This document shows positions 1 to 8,499 of a DNA stretch of 64,000 nucleotides, one piece after another. The position numbers were made by a program, and so were the translations under genes. The notes beneath the pieces were generated by a model. The model made no database searches. It had not been told where the DNA came from and saw nothing but the letters and a program-made list of their open reading frames with translations. The DNA comes from Pseudomonadota bacterium (GTDB lineage Bacteria > Myxococcota_A > Polyangia > GCA-2747355), in assembly GCA_016702545.1 (NCBI GenBank), contig JADJDT010000042.1, positions 62,001 to 126,000 of the forward strand, read 5' to 3'. How positions within the stretch are numbered: the first letter of the stretch is position 1; each line of letters opens with the position of its first letter.

Positions 1-49
1 CCCCGGTCGCTGAAGAAATCGTCGCGGGGCATGTCCCCTTTCACGCTCG

Positions 50-1438
50 GTGGGCGCTTTTCACTCCCATGAGCCTGCTCGGCCTCGTTTCCCTTGCGCT
101 CGCAGCGATATCTTCCGGGACGTGGACACACGCCCCAGTCTTCCTGACGACGACCCGCGATGGGTGCGCTGCGCCGTGTACACGCGGCAGTCGGTCAGGC
201 GCCCCGGCGACGACCCCGCGGTCACATCGTGCGCGATCCAGCGGACGCTCTGCACGGAGTTCATCCGCAGCAAGACCTGGGAGTTCTGGTACCCGATCGC
301 TGAGCGCTTCGACGATCAGGGCGAGAGCGGCGCGACCCTCGAGCGCCCCGGGCTCGCGAAGCTGCTTCGGCGCATCGAGGACGGCGACATCCATCGGATC
401 ATCGTCTACCGCGTGGATCGCCTCACTCGGAAGCTCGCGGATCTCGCGCGGCTCGCTTCGCACTTCGAGCGACACCGCGTTCGCCTCACCATCGTGCACG
501 GCAACATCGACGCCGACGCCGGCTCGCTCGCGGGGTAGCAGGTGAACATGCTCGCCACCCTCGTCGAGTGGGAGCACGACATCATCCGTGAGCGCATCGC
601 CGACAGGCGCGGCGCGATCAAGGCGCGCGGCGAGCGGTCCGCCGGGCGCGTGCCCCTTGGCTACCGCACCGACCCAGCCACGAAGCAGCTCGTCATCGAC
701 GAAGGGGCTGCGGCCGCGGTGCGTTGGTTCTTCAGCGAGGCCGCGAAGGGCACCACGACGAACGACCTCGTGAAGAAGGCCAACAGGAAGAAGCTGGCCG
801 GCAAGCAGTGGTCATCGCGTGCGGTGCTGCGCCTCCTGACGAACCAGATCTACGCGGGCCATCGCCCCGACGGTGCGCCGGGCCGCCACGCTCCCATCGT
901 CTCAGCGGAGCTGTTCTCGAAGGTGCAGGCGCTCATCGACGGCCGCCGCACGCGCGCACCCACGAAACCAAGCGAGCGCGACGCCGACGAGCAGAATGCG
1001 ATCGAACTCTTCAATGCGTTCGTGCTGCGCGGGCTCCTCATGTGCGGCACCTGCGGGAAGACGATGACCCCGTCGATGAGTGAGGCGATCACGCCGAAGC
1101 TCGTGAAGCGGTTCCAACGGAAGCCGAACGCGGTCCCGCGCTTCTATCGCTGCCGCACCGCAGGCTGCGCAGCCCAGGTGCCGGCGCTCGAGGCCGAGCA
1201 GATGGTGCGTGCCGCGCTCGACCAAGCGCCCGAGAGCTGGTCGGCCGAGGACACGGCGAAGCTGGCCACGTACGCGGCGGCATTCGACCTCATGTGGCCC
1301 ATCAACCAGAAGCGCGTGTTCGGCGCGTGTTGCGCGGCGGTGGTGTGGAACCGAAAACGCGACGGGCTCGACATCGAGCTGATTCCGCACAGCGCGCTCG
1401 TGGACGACGACGGGCCAAGCGGTCCGCTCACCCCGTGA
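50..1438 (+). pseudogene. Large serine recombinase interrupted by an in-frame amber codon
   Basis: Site-specific DNA recombinase of the large serine (resolvase/invertase-type) family. The N-terminal catalytic part carries YTRQS with the nucleophilic serine at about residue 48, and RIIVYRVDRLTR, a conserved stretch of the resolvase fold. The reading frame meets TAG at 536-538 and continues in the same frame with VNMLATLVEWEHDIIRERI, the usual long helix after the catalytic domain. A Recombinase domain (GRVPLGYR to NQIYAGHR) and a zinc ribbon (C-x2-C, later C-x4-C) follow. Only one codon separates the halves, and homologues carry an ordinary residue there; CAG to TAG would explain it. As written the gene gives a 162-aa stub and a 298-aa C-terminal piece (GTG at 542). 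Start GTG 50 is a guess. It probably once mobilised an island next to tRNA-Asn. Confidence 0.85.
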
Positions 1439-1468
1439 TCCACGATTCCGCCGCAGACTCCTGCGTCA

Positions 1469-1856
1469 TCAGCGGCGTCGCCACTTGTCGCGATAGCTCG
1501 GAGGTTCCTCGATCGGCTCGTCGGGCTCCGCGGTGCGCACGGCGACGAAAGTGCTGGCATCGGCGTCCCTGATCCGGATCGATCCTTTGAGGCGGCCGTC
1601 CTTGCCGAGCGTGACGCGGCCCGAGCCCGACATCGGGTCGTACTCCCACGCGGCCCTCCCACGTGAACGACACGCCGGTCTTCGTCGGCTTGCAGTTCAC
1701 GTCGGCCAGCAGGCAGTGCATGCGCAGCCGATCGCCGTGCCCGGTGAGCGAAAGTAGCGCCGGGCCGAGCGAGTCGAGGAACTTGGCCGACCACTGCGAC
1801 GTCTCGGTGATCCTCCACCAGCCGCGGTACTCGGACGGGATCGAGTCGAGGTCCAT
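1469..1856 (-). pseudogene. Small conserved hypothetical protein, frameshifted
   Basis: The frame from ATG 1856 reads MDLDSIPSEYRGWWRI and stays protein-like through KTGVSFTWEG, then turns into low-complexity Arg/Gly sequence. One frame over, good sequence resumes with WEYDPMSGSGRVTLGKDG and ends PPSYRDKWRRR at TGA 1469-1471. A single extra base in the GGCC at 1652-1655 joins the two halves into about 128 residues. I do not recognise a function. It is convergent with the broken recombinase and may belong to the same island. Certain: the two halves and the frame change. Inferred: that they were one gene. Confidence 0.7.
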
Positions 1857-1859
1857 GCG

Positions 1860-2190
1860 TGCGTCACCATGCCATGAGGACGGGTGTTCTTTGCCAGCGT
1901 TCTCTCCCCGGCGGCGAGACCTGAGAGCGCGCGATGGAACACGCCATCGACGTCCTCGCCGAGCTGGCCAGTTAAACGTCAGCGGCTCCGTCCCGCGAAA
2001 ACGGGCTCCGCTGTTAAACGCTCTCGGTTCCTCTCTCCCCGCGGGCCAGAAGAGAGAGCGCGAACGCCGTCCAGAGCGCCCTCGGCGCGCGCTCCTTCAC
2101 GCCCGTGGCGCTCTCTGCGCGAACGCTGTCCACGCGTGCGTGGTGCACGCCGAGCGTCGAAGGTCGCGGAAACGTCGGGTAGAAACGCGA
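1860..2190. other. Non-coding stretch with direct and inverted repeats
   Basis: No credible gene. GTTAAACG occurs at 1971-1978 and again at 2013-2020, flanking an imperfect inverted repeat (CAGCGG...CCGCTG) with an inner CCCG/CGGG stem. GCGCGAACGCYGTCCA occurs at about 2058-2073 and 2117-2132. Position between the recombinase remnants and a tRNA makes an old attachment or recombination region possible, but nothing proves it. Confidence 0.35.
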
Positions 2191-2218
2191 CGGCCCCGAG
2201 GAACGCTCCTTGGGGCCG
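2191..2218 (-). terminator. Hairpin downstream of tRNA-Asn
   Basis: A 12-bp stem with one G-T pair (CGGCCCCGAGGA against TCCTTGGGGCCG) and a 4-nt loop lies 43 nt past the tRNA 3' end. Only a weak T stretch follows it on the minus strand, so it is a probable but not textbook terminator. Confidence 0.5.
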
Positions 2219-2260
2219 CTGTTTACTGGCCGGTCGTCGAAGTTCGCACGACCGATGAAA

Positions 2261-2336
2261 TGGCTCCGGCAGAGGGACTCGAACCCCCGACCAGGCGGTT
2301 AACAGCCGCCTGCTCTACCGACTGAGCTATGCCGGA
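2261..2336 (-). tRNA. tRNA-Asn (anticodon GTT)
   Basis: A complete 76-nt cloverleaf on the minus strand. The acceptor stem begins TCCGGCA and closes with TGCCGGA, G is the discriminator base, and CCA is encoded (2261-2263). The anticodon loop CTGTTAA sits on a GGCGG/CCGCC stem, and the T-arm loop has GTTCGAGTC. The 3' end faces the decayed recombinase region, the usual geometry when an island has used a tRNA 3' end as its target; I found no second copy of the tRNA 3' end here. Confidence 0.97.
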
Positions 2337-2377
2337 ATGACCTGGCGCGGGTACTGGCTCGCGCGGAAACCGGACGC

Positions 2378-2406
2378 AGTATGCCCAGGGGGGTGTTTTG
2401 CGTCAA
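2378..2406 (-). promoter_or_regulatory. Probable sigma-70 promoter of tRNA-Asn
   Basis: On the minus strand TTGACG (2406-2401) and CATACT (2383-2378) are separated by exactly 17 nt, with the -10 box about 42 nt upstream of the mature tRNA 5' end. It implies that the left edge of the neighbouring IS lies to the right of about 2406. Confidence 0.55.
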
Positions 2407-2429
2407 GTTGGTCGCGTGGGTCGCTGCGT

Positions 2430-3920
2430 GGGTTAGAGTTGCCCATCGGCCGCAGCGGCCGACCCTGGTGGATGAAGCGGATGCTCGTTCGCAAGGCCTG
2501 CGTGTGGGCGTACGATGCGCAGGTGCGCTGGGAACGAGGTCGGTTTGGTCTTGCGCCCCGAGCCCGTTTAGGAGTTGGACCCGGAGCCCTGCGAGCACCC
2601 TGGATTGCGTCGATCGGCCGCGAGGCCGTGGAGCGCGGATAATAGAATTCGATGACGAGGCTCCTCCCGGCGCCGCTGACAGGAGGAAGTCCCATGCAAG
2701 TGCTCTACCCCGCTGCGCCGGGCTCGACGTGCACAAGGACACGGTCGTCGCCTGCGTCCGATGCGTCACCGCCTCGAAGGCACACGAGGTGAGGACGTTC
2801 GGAACCACCACGCGCGAGCTGCTGGAGCTGTCGGACTGGCTGGAGTCCTTCGGCTGCACGCACGTCGCGATGGAGGCCACCGGCGTCTACTGGAAGCCGG
2901 TCTGGCACCTGCTCGAGGCTCAGTTTGAGCTCGTGCTGGCCAACGCGCAGCACATCCGCAACGTGCCTGGCCGCAAGACAGACGTGAACGACGCGATGTG
3001 GGTCGCCGACCTGCTTGCGCACGGCCTCATCCGCAACAGCTTCGTCCCGCCCGCGCAGATCCAGGAGCTGCGGGACCTGACCCGCACCCGCAAGCAGCTC
3101 GTGCGCGAGATCTCGCAGCACTCGTTGCGCATCCAGAAGGTGCTGGAGACCGCGAACATCAAGGTCGCCAGCGTCCTGTCCGACGTGCTGTGCCTGAGCG
3201 GCCGTGCAATGCTCGCGGCGATCATCGACGGCGAGGACGATCCCGAGCGACTCGCCGACCTCGCGAAGGGCAAAGCTCGCAAGAAACGCGCAGAGCTCAT
3301 CGAGGCGCTGCGTGGCCACATGACGGCCCACCATCGCACGTTGCTCAGGCTGCACCTCGACCTTATTGCGGCGCTGGAGACGGCGCTCGAGCAGGTCGAT
3401 GCTGCTGGGAAAAGCGCTGGCACCGATCTCCTACGCGGTCGATCTGCTCAAGACGATCCCGGGTATCAGTGACGTTGTGGCGCACGTCATCGTTGCCGAG
3501 ATCGGTGCCGACATGTCGCGCTTCCCCACGGCGGGGCACCTCGTCTCCTGGGCCGGCCTGTGCCCCAGGAACGACGAGAGCGCCGGCAAGCGACGTTCCA
3601 CCAGGGTACGCAAGAGCGGCACCTGGCTCAAGACGACCCTCGTCACCGCAGCATGGGCCGCTGCCCGCAAGAAGGACTGCTACTTGCGCAGCCAGTTCCT
3701 GCGCCTCAAGGCCCGGCGCGGACCCAAGAAGGCCATCCTCGCCGTGGCCGCCTCCATCTTGACCGCCGCGTATTAAATGCTCCGCGACGGCGTCGAGTAC
3801 CGCGACCTCGGGCACGACCACTTCGACCGCCTGGATAAGACCAAGGTGATCAACCGCCTCGTGCGGCGCCTCGGCCAGCTCGGTTGCGAAGTGCAGATCA
3901 AGCATGCGGCGTGAAGCTTC
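2430..3920 (+). mobile_element. IS110-family insertion sequence remnant
   Basis: Element containing the broken IS110-type transposase described separately. IS110 elements lack conspicuous terminal inverted repeats, so the ends are estimates: right of the tRNA promoter and about the transposase stop. The 250-odd bases before the transposase ATG are non-coding and contain a 7-bp inverted repeat with a 1-nt loop (CGGCCGC-A-GCGGCCG, about 2448-2462). In IS110-group elements this left non-coding end encodes the bridge RNA that guides recombination, so it is a candidate bridge-RNA locus. The extent is inferred. Confidence 0.55.
2694..3914 (+). pseudogene. IS110-family transposase, multiply disrupted
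   Basis: DEDD recombinase of the IS110/IS902 family. AGGAGG precedes ATG 2694 (MQVLY), but the conserved CAGLDVHKDTVVACVR lies in another frame, so about one base is missing near 2707-2712. The frame then runs through EATGVYWKPVW and RKTDVNDAMWVADLLA to about 3405, where it must shift again to reach GKALAPISYAVDLLKTIPG, FPTAGHLVSWAGLCP and the Tnp_IS110 C-terminal domain. An in-frame TAA at 3774-3776 stands where homologues usually have His (AAY-stop-MLRDGVEYRDL); the original end is TGA 3912-3914. Three lesions, one a nonsense codon, make this a dead transposase rather than a single sequencing slip. Confidence 0.88.
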
Positions 3921-3921
3921 A

Positions 3922-4084
3922 TAATAGGCTGGCGGAAATTAGCTTGCCAGGTTGGCGGTCGAGGCGCCCGCGCGGCAAGGCGTGAGGAGGGCGCGTACTG
4001 CCTGTACGCAACCGACGAGCAACGCAGACGCGCGGGATGGATCGGCCGCTCAAGTTGGTAAGATAATTTCGGCCAGCCTCCTTA
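3922..4084. repeat. Dispersed palindromic element, family A copy 1
   Basis: About 163 bp bounded by imperfect inverted repeats of the type TAAGGAGGCTGGCGG. The interior (GGCGGTCGAGGCGCCCG, GGCAAGGCG, CTGCCTGTACGCAACCGACG, GCGGGATGGATCGG) is nearly identical to 24257-24418 and related to 39213-39333. It fills the space between the IS110 remnant and the minus-strand PilZ/PEGA gene, and its right outer TAA is that gene's stop codon (4082-4084). Confidence 0.9.
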
Positions 4085-5902
4085 GTCGCCCCAGGAGGGG
4101 TTGCGGATTGTGGGCTCCTTGGGCTCCGCGGCGGGGGGCGGAGGGGGTGGCGGCGGTGGTGGCGCGGGCTCGGCCGCCGGCGCAGGGTCGGCTGCGGGCA
4201 CGGGCGCGGGTGCCGGAGCGGTGGGCGCGGCCGTCGCGGCGGGGCGCGGGGGGGGACGCTTTCTTGGGACGATCGGTCGCGCCGCCGGGGCCGTCGGCGC
4301 GGCGGGGGGCGGCACGGCGCCCGCCTTGGGGGCGAGCACGACGTCGATCTTGAGCACTTCGTTGTCGCCGTCGCGCTGCCAGTTGGCGGTGGCGGGGTCG
4401 ATGGTGTTGATGACGTCGGCGAAGCCGCGCTTGCTGAGGCGCAGCTCGAGCGCCTTCTCGGGCGCCCCGGGGGCCAGGGCGTGCAGGCTGGCCGTTTCGC
4501 CGATGCGGGAGCCATCGAGGAAGACGGCCGCGCCCGGCGGGGTGGAGAGCACCTGGATCGATCGCAGCGCGGAGGCGCTCAGGTCGACCGTCAGCGGCAG
4601 GCGCGGCGTGGGCTTCTGCTTGGTGCGGAAGAGCTTCTTGCCGCGCAGGTCGAGGGCAATCTCGAGCTCGCGCTCGGGGTCGAGCTCGCTCAGCTCGGTG
4701 GGGGTTACCTTGCCGGTGTCGCGGCCCTCGACGATCACGCGCGCGCCCGGCGGGGTGGACTCGACGGTCATGGCCACGCCGGGCGCGGGGGTCGGGCTGG
4801 GCGTGGACGTGGGCGCGGAGGCTGCGGTCGCAGTGCCGCCGCCGGTCGTGGCGGGTGCGCCGCCCGGGGCTGCCGGTTGTTCGACCACCGGGGCAACGGG
4901 CGCGGGCCGAAGCGCGTAGAACGCCAGCACACCCGCGACCGCCAGGCCGATGAGGAGGGCGGGCACGATCCAAACGGGCGTCTTGCGTCGCGCGGCACGC
5001 CGTGCGGCGGGGCCACGGGGCGCGAAGGTCGCAGCGACGGGCTCCTCGGGCAGCGGCCCCGCGCCGGAGGCGGTGTCGGGCAGGGGCACGTCGTGGTCAC
5101 CGAAGACGATGTCCTCGATGCGCTCCTGTCGCGCTTGGGGGACGGCGTCGGTGCTGAGGGTCGCCGCGGAGCCGAGCAGGTCGGCGAGATCCTGCGGTGG
5201 GGCGCCCGCTGTGGGGCCGAGGTCGAAGGGCGGCGCAAAGGACGGCGCCGCCGCGGGGGCGCTGGGGCGCGCCTCGCCCGCGAGATCGGGCAGCAGCCCC
5301 GAGTCGGAGCCGAAGGGCTGGAAGGGCAGCTCGTGGCGCTCCGGCGGGTTGCTCGCGGGCGGCGGAGCGGGCGCCGGGGGCGGCAGGGTGCCCGAGGGAC
5401 CGAGGCCGAGCGCTCGGCTCGGCGCGGGGCCGCCAACCTGCGAGGTCGGCAGCGACTCGAACTCCGGCGCTTGCGCACCGGCGGCCCAGGGCCTTGCCAC
5501 GGCCGGCGTCGGCAGGTCCACCGCGCGCAGTCCCTCCTCCGAGGGCGTCGCGACCTTGGTCGGCGCTTCCCGGAAGGCCTCGCCCCGTTGTTTGCGCTCC
5601 AGCACCTGCTGCAGCATCGCGCGGCTCTCGGGCGGGAGCTGGTCGAAACGCACGCCCATGCCCGGCTGCGAGCCGCTCTGGGCCGGAGCGTGCTCGCGGA
5701 CCCAGACCACGGTGCCGCTGCCCGACAGCAGCGGCGAGCCGTCCTGATACTGAAACTCGAAGGAGACGTGCGTGCCCGTCGCCAGTGGCTTGGGGGTGCG
5801 GATGAAAATGCCGGCGTCGCTCACATCCGCCGCGTAGCGCTCGGCGAACTGATCGATCGTTGAGCACCTGAACTTGATCTTGACGGTGACGGCCGTGAGC
5901 AT
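4082..5902 (-). CDS. PilZ-domain membrane protein with two PEGA domains
   Basis: 606-aa predicted cyclic-di-GMP-type or PilZ-like signalling protein. Residues 1-110 form a PilZ-like domain of the kind expanded in Myxococcus (MLTAVTVKIKFRCSTIDQF, later DVSDAGIFIRT, GMGVRF). A long Pro/Ala-rich linker follows. One transmembrane helix (about 308-330, WIVPALLIGLAVAGVLAF) leads to two PEGA repeats (about 376-440 and 447-502; STPPGARVIVEG and STPPGAAVFLDG) and a proline-rich tail with a run of prolines. Likely topology: PilZ inside, PEGA outside, perhaps touching the cell wall. I chose ATG 5902 over an upstream in-frame ATG because the PilZ homology begins there. It diverges from the biotin carboxylase gene, and its TAA stop is part of the palindromic element downstream. 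Ligand binding is not assured: no clear RxxxR is visible. Confidence 0.8.
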   Translation of the reverse strand: MLTAVTVKIKFRCSTIDQFAERYAADVSDAGIFIRTPKPLATGTHVSFEFQYQDGSPLLSGSGTVVWVREHAPAQSGSQPGMGVRFDQLPPESRAMLQQVLERKQRGEAFREAPTKVATPSEEGLRAVDLPTPAVARPWAAGAQAPEFESLPTSQVGGPAPSRALGLGPSGTLPPPAPAPPPASNPPERHELPFQPFGSDSGLLPDLAGEARPSAPAAAPSFAPPFDLGPTAGAPPQDLADLLGSAATLSTDAVPQARQERIEDIVFGDHDVPLPDTASGAGPLPEEPVAATFAPRGPAARRAARRKTPVWIVPALLIGLAVAGVLAFYALRPAPVAPVVEQPAAPGGAPATTGGGTATAASAPTSTPSPTPAPGVAMTVESTPPGARVIVEGRDTGKVTPTELSELDPERELEIALDLRGKKLFRTKQKPTPRLPLTVDLSASALRSIQVLSTPPGAAVFLDGSRIGETASLHALAPGAPEKALELRLSKRGFADVINTIDPATANWQRDGDNEVLKIDVVLAPKAGAVPPPAAPTAPAARPIVPRKRPPPRPAATAAPTAPAPAPVPAADPAPAAEPAPPPPPPPPPPAAEPKEPTIRNPSWGD

Positions 5903-6077
5903 CGTGTGGAAGCCTCCCGCAGACGCCGGCATGCTAGCCCAGCCGGCGCCGCGTTGGCAAATCGTTGAGCGTCCGATCGAAGAGCGTAATATGCAGTCGC
6001 GCAAGGCTTTTCCTGCTCCTCCTCGGGGTCGGGGAGGCTGGACGAGGCCCCGCTCGGCGCGCTACGCTGCCAACCGC

Positions 6078-7622
6078 TTGTTCCGACGCGTTCTCATCGC
6101 CAATCGCGGCGAGATTGCGGTGCGCGCGATCCGCAGCTGCCGCGAGCTGGGCGTTTCGCCGGTAGCCGTCTACTCCGCCGCGGACCGCAGCAGCCTCCAC
6201 GTGCGGATGGCGGACCTGGCGCTGCCGATCGGGCCGGCTCCGGCCCGCGAGAGCTACCTCGACGGCGATCGCATCCTCGATGCCGCGCGGCGCAGCGGCG
6301 CGGAGGCGATCTACCCGGGCTATGGCTTCCTGGCCGAGAACGCCGAGTTTGCTGCGGCCTGCGCGGCGGCGGGGCTGGTCTTCGTCGGGCCGTCGCCCGC
6401 GGCGATGCGGCAGATGGGGGACAAGATCGCCGCGCGCGAGCTGATGTCGCGGGCCGGGGTGCCCGTGGTGCCGGGCGTGCACGGGGGCGGAGCGGAGGGC
6501 GAGGCGGGGGTCGGGGACGCGGCGCAGGCGCTGGTGGCGGCACGCGCCCTGGGGCTGCCGGTGCTGGTCAAGGCCACGGCCGGCGGTGGCGGCAAGGGCA
6601 TGCGCGTGGTGCGGACCGAGGAGGAGCTCGCGCGCGCCTTCGAAGCGGCGGGGCGCGAGGCGCTGGCGGGGTTCGGCGACGGTCGGCTCTATCTCGAGCG
6701 GCTGATCGAGCGGCCGCGGCACATCGAGATCCAGGTGCTGGCGGACGCGGCCGGCACCACGTTGCATTTCTTCGAGCGCGATTGCTCGCTCCAGCGACGC
6801 CACCAGAAGGTGATCGAGGAGACGCCGAGCCCCGTGCTCGACGAGGACACGCGCAGCGCCATGGGCGAGCTGGCGTTACGCGCGGCCCGCGCCGTGGGCT
6901 ACGTCGGTGCCGGGACGGTCGAGCTGCTCTTCGACCGCGCGTCGGGCAGCTACTACTTCCTCGAGATGAACACGCGCCTGCAGGTCGAGCACCCGATTAC
7001 GGAGCTCTGCTGCGGGGTCGATCTGGTGCGCGAGCAGCTCCGCGTGGCGGCCGGCGAGCGCCTGCGCTGGACGCAGGACGCGGTGCGCCCGCGCGGCGCG
7101 GCGATCGAGTGTCGCGTCTACGCCGAGGATCCGGTCACCTGGTTGCCTAGCCCCGGTCGCATCAGCGCGTTGCGGCAGCCCGGGGGGCCCGGGGTGCGCG
7201 ATGACTCGGGCGTCTACGCCGGGGCCGAGGTCTCGAGCTACTACGATTCGCTGCTGTCGAAGCTCTGCGTCTGGGGCGAGGATCGCGCCCAGGCGATGGC
7301 GCGCCTGCGGCGCGCGCTGGGCGAATACCGCGTGGCGGGGATCGCCACCAATCTGCCCTTGCTGCGGGCCGTGGTCGCGCACGCGGCCTTCGCCGCCGGC
7401 GACTACGACACGGGCTTCCTCGAGCGGCACCGTGGCGAGCTATGCGCGGCGCAGGAGGGTGCGCGGGCCGAGCCGTCGGCGATGGCGGTGGCGGCGGTGG
7501 CGCTCGAGACGGTCTGGGGCCCGGATGGTGCCGCGACCCGCGAGCGGGCGGCCGCGGGTCAGGCGGACGCCGACGGCGTCGTGCCCTCGCTCTGGCGACG
7601 CAGCCTGGGTTGGCCGCGTTGA
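6078..7622 (+). CDS. Biotin carboxylase subunit of an acyl-CoA (or pyruvate) carboxylase
   Basis: ATP-grasp enzyme that carboxylates the biotin of a carrier protein, feeding acetyl-/propionyl-CoA or pyruvate carboxylation. The N-terminus FRRVLIANRGEIAVRAIRSC is the family hallmark. The ATP-binding loop is KATAGGGGKGM, and catalytic-site sequence FLEMNTRLQVEHPITE is intact. The C-terminal biotin-carboxylase lobe is present, but no biotin-attachment MKM motif follows, so this is a stand-alone biotin carboxylase with the carrier elsewhere. No carboxyltransferase gene is adjacent. TTG 6078 matches where homologues start; in-frame ATG 5991 would add 29 unrelated residues. The last 60 residues are poorly conserved. 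About 515 aa, normal for the family. Confidence 0.9.
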   Translation: MFRRVLIANRGEIAVRAIRSCRELGVSPVAVYSAADRSSLHVRMADLALPIGPAPARESYLDGDRILDAARRSGAEAIYPGYGFLAENAEFAAACAAAGLVFVGPSPAAMRQMGDKIAARELMSRAGVPVVPGVHGGGAEGEAGVGDAAQALVAARALGLPVLVKATAGGGGKGMRVVRTEEELARAFEAAGREALAGFGDGRLYLERLIERPRHIEIQVLADAAGTTLHFFERDCSLQRRHQKVIEETPSPVLDEDTRSAMGELALRAARAVGYVGAGTVELLFDRASGSYYFLEMNTRLQVEHPITELCCGVDLVREQLRVAAGERLRWTQDAVRPRGAAIECRVYAEDPVTWLPSPGRISALRQPGGPGVRDDSGVYAGAEVSSYYDSLLSKLCVWGEDRAQAMARLRRALGEYRVAGIATNLPLLRAVVAHAAFAAGDYDTGFLERHRGELCAAQEGARAEPSAMAVAAVALETVWGPDGAATRERAAAGQADADGVVPSLWRRSLGWPR

Positions 7623-7701
7623 CGCCCCCGGTGGGCGGCGCGTCGGGCGCGTGGCGCGGGCGCGCGGCGCGGGGCCCGCGCGGGCCGAGGGCGGGGGCGG
7701 G

Positions 7702-8448
7702 GTGATCGAGCGGCTGGCCGTGATTCCGGCGCGCCTGGGTGGGCAACGTCTGCCGGGCAAGCCCCTGCTCGAGCTGGCGGGCGCGCCGCTGGTCTGGCAC
7801 GTGGCGCGGCGCGTCGTCGCGGCCGGGGTGGCCGACTGCGTGGTGGTGGCGACCGATGACGCGCGCATCGCGGCGGCCGTGGCCGGCAGCGGGGCCGAGA
7901 CGGTGGTGGACAGCGCGCCCTTCGCTTGTGGCACCGACCGCGTGGCCGCGGTGGCGCGGCGGCGGGCGGCGAGGTGGGTGCTCAACGTGCAGGGCGACGA
8001 GGCGCTGGTCGCGCGCGTGCACCTCGAGGGGGCGTTGGCGGCGGCGGGGTGGGGCGAGCTCGGCACCGTGGCCACCCCCTGCGTGCCGCGCGGATGGCTC
8101 GACGATCCGCACGCGGTGAAGGTCGCGCTGGCCGAGGACGGGTCGGCGCTGGATTTCGGGCGTCAGGCACCGCCGGTCGCGGGCGGGCGCTTGCTCTTGC
8201 ATCTGGGGGTCTACGCCTTCGCGGCGCCCGCGCTGCAGCGCTTCGCCGCGCTGGCCCCGAGCGAGCGCGAGCGCGCCGAGCGGCTCGAGCAGCTGCGCGC
8301 GCTGGAGGCCGGCTGGACGATCGCGGTGACGGCCGTAGACGTACCGGCGGGCGCGATCAATACTTCCGCCGACCTGCCCGCCGTGGAGCGAGCGCTGCGC
8401 GGCGATGAGACGTCGCACCAGCCGCCTTCGAGCGGTACGGGCCGCTGA
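7702..8448 (+). CDS. kdsB: 3-deoxy-manno-octulosonate cytidylyltransferase (CMP-Kdo synthetase)
   Basis: Activates Kdo with CTP to give CMP-Kdo for transfer to lipid A. The 248-aa product starts VIERLAVIPARLGGQRLPGKPL, the nucleotide-binding signature; ATDD, CGTDRVA and VLNVQGDEAL follow, as does the late PAGAINTSADL region. GTG 7702 has a G-rich purine stretch just upstream and puts the start at the family position, although the frame is open for 500 nt more upstream. It lies 51 nt before pyrG on the same strand, which makes the CTP and the CMP-sugar, as in enterobacteria-unlike but delta-like clusters. The usual VQGDEP proline is Ala here. Confidence 0.88.
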   Translation: MIERLAVIPARLGGQRLPGKPLLELAGAPLVWHVARRVVAAGVADCVVVATDDARIAAAVAGSGAETVVDSAPFACGTDRVAAVARRRAARWVLNVQGDEALVARVHLEGALAAAGWGELGTVATPCVPRGWLDDPHAVKVALAEDGSALDFGRQAPPVAGGRLLLHLGVYAFAAPALQRFAALAPSERERAERLEQLRALEAGWTIAVTAVDVPAGAINTSADLPAVERALRGDETSHQPPSSGTGR

Positions 8449-8499
8449 GAGCGGCCGAGTGGTGCGGGCGGTCAGCGGTCCGTCCCAGGAGGCAGCGGC

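Noticed and set aside
1663..2325. Plus-strand open frame of 220 codons running into the tRNA-Asn locus
   Set aside because: Overlaps the antisense of a better-supported pseudogene and the tRNA, with Arg-rich random composition.
3366..3420. Programmed frameshift signal (GGGAAAA) in the IS110 transposase
   Set aside because: The needed shift is +1, not the -1 that such a heptamer supports, and IS110 transposases are normally single-frame; other lesions show the gene is dead.
7442..7705. Small plus-strand frame between the biotin carboxylase gene and kdsB as a BCCP subunit
   Set aside because: No MKM biotinylation motif and Gly/Arg-rich shadow composition.
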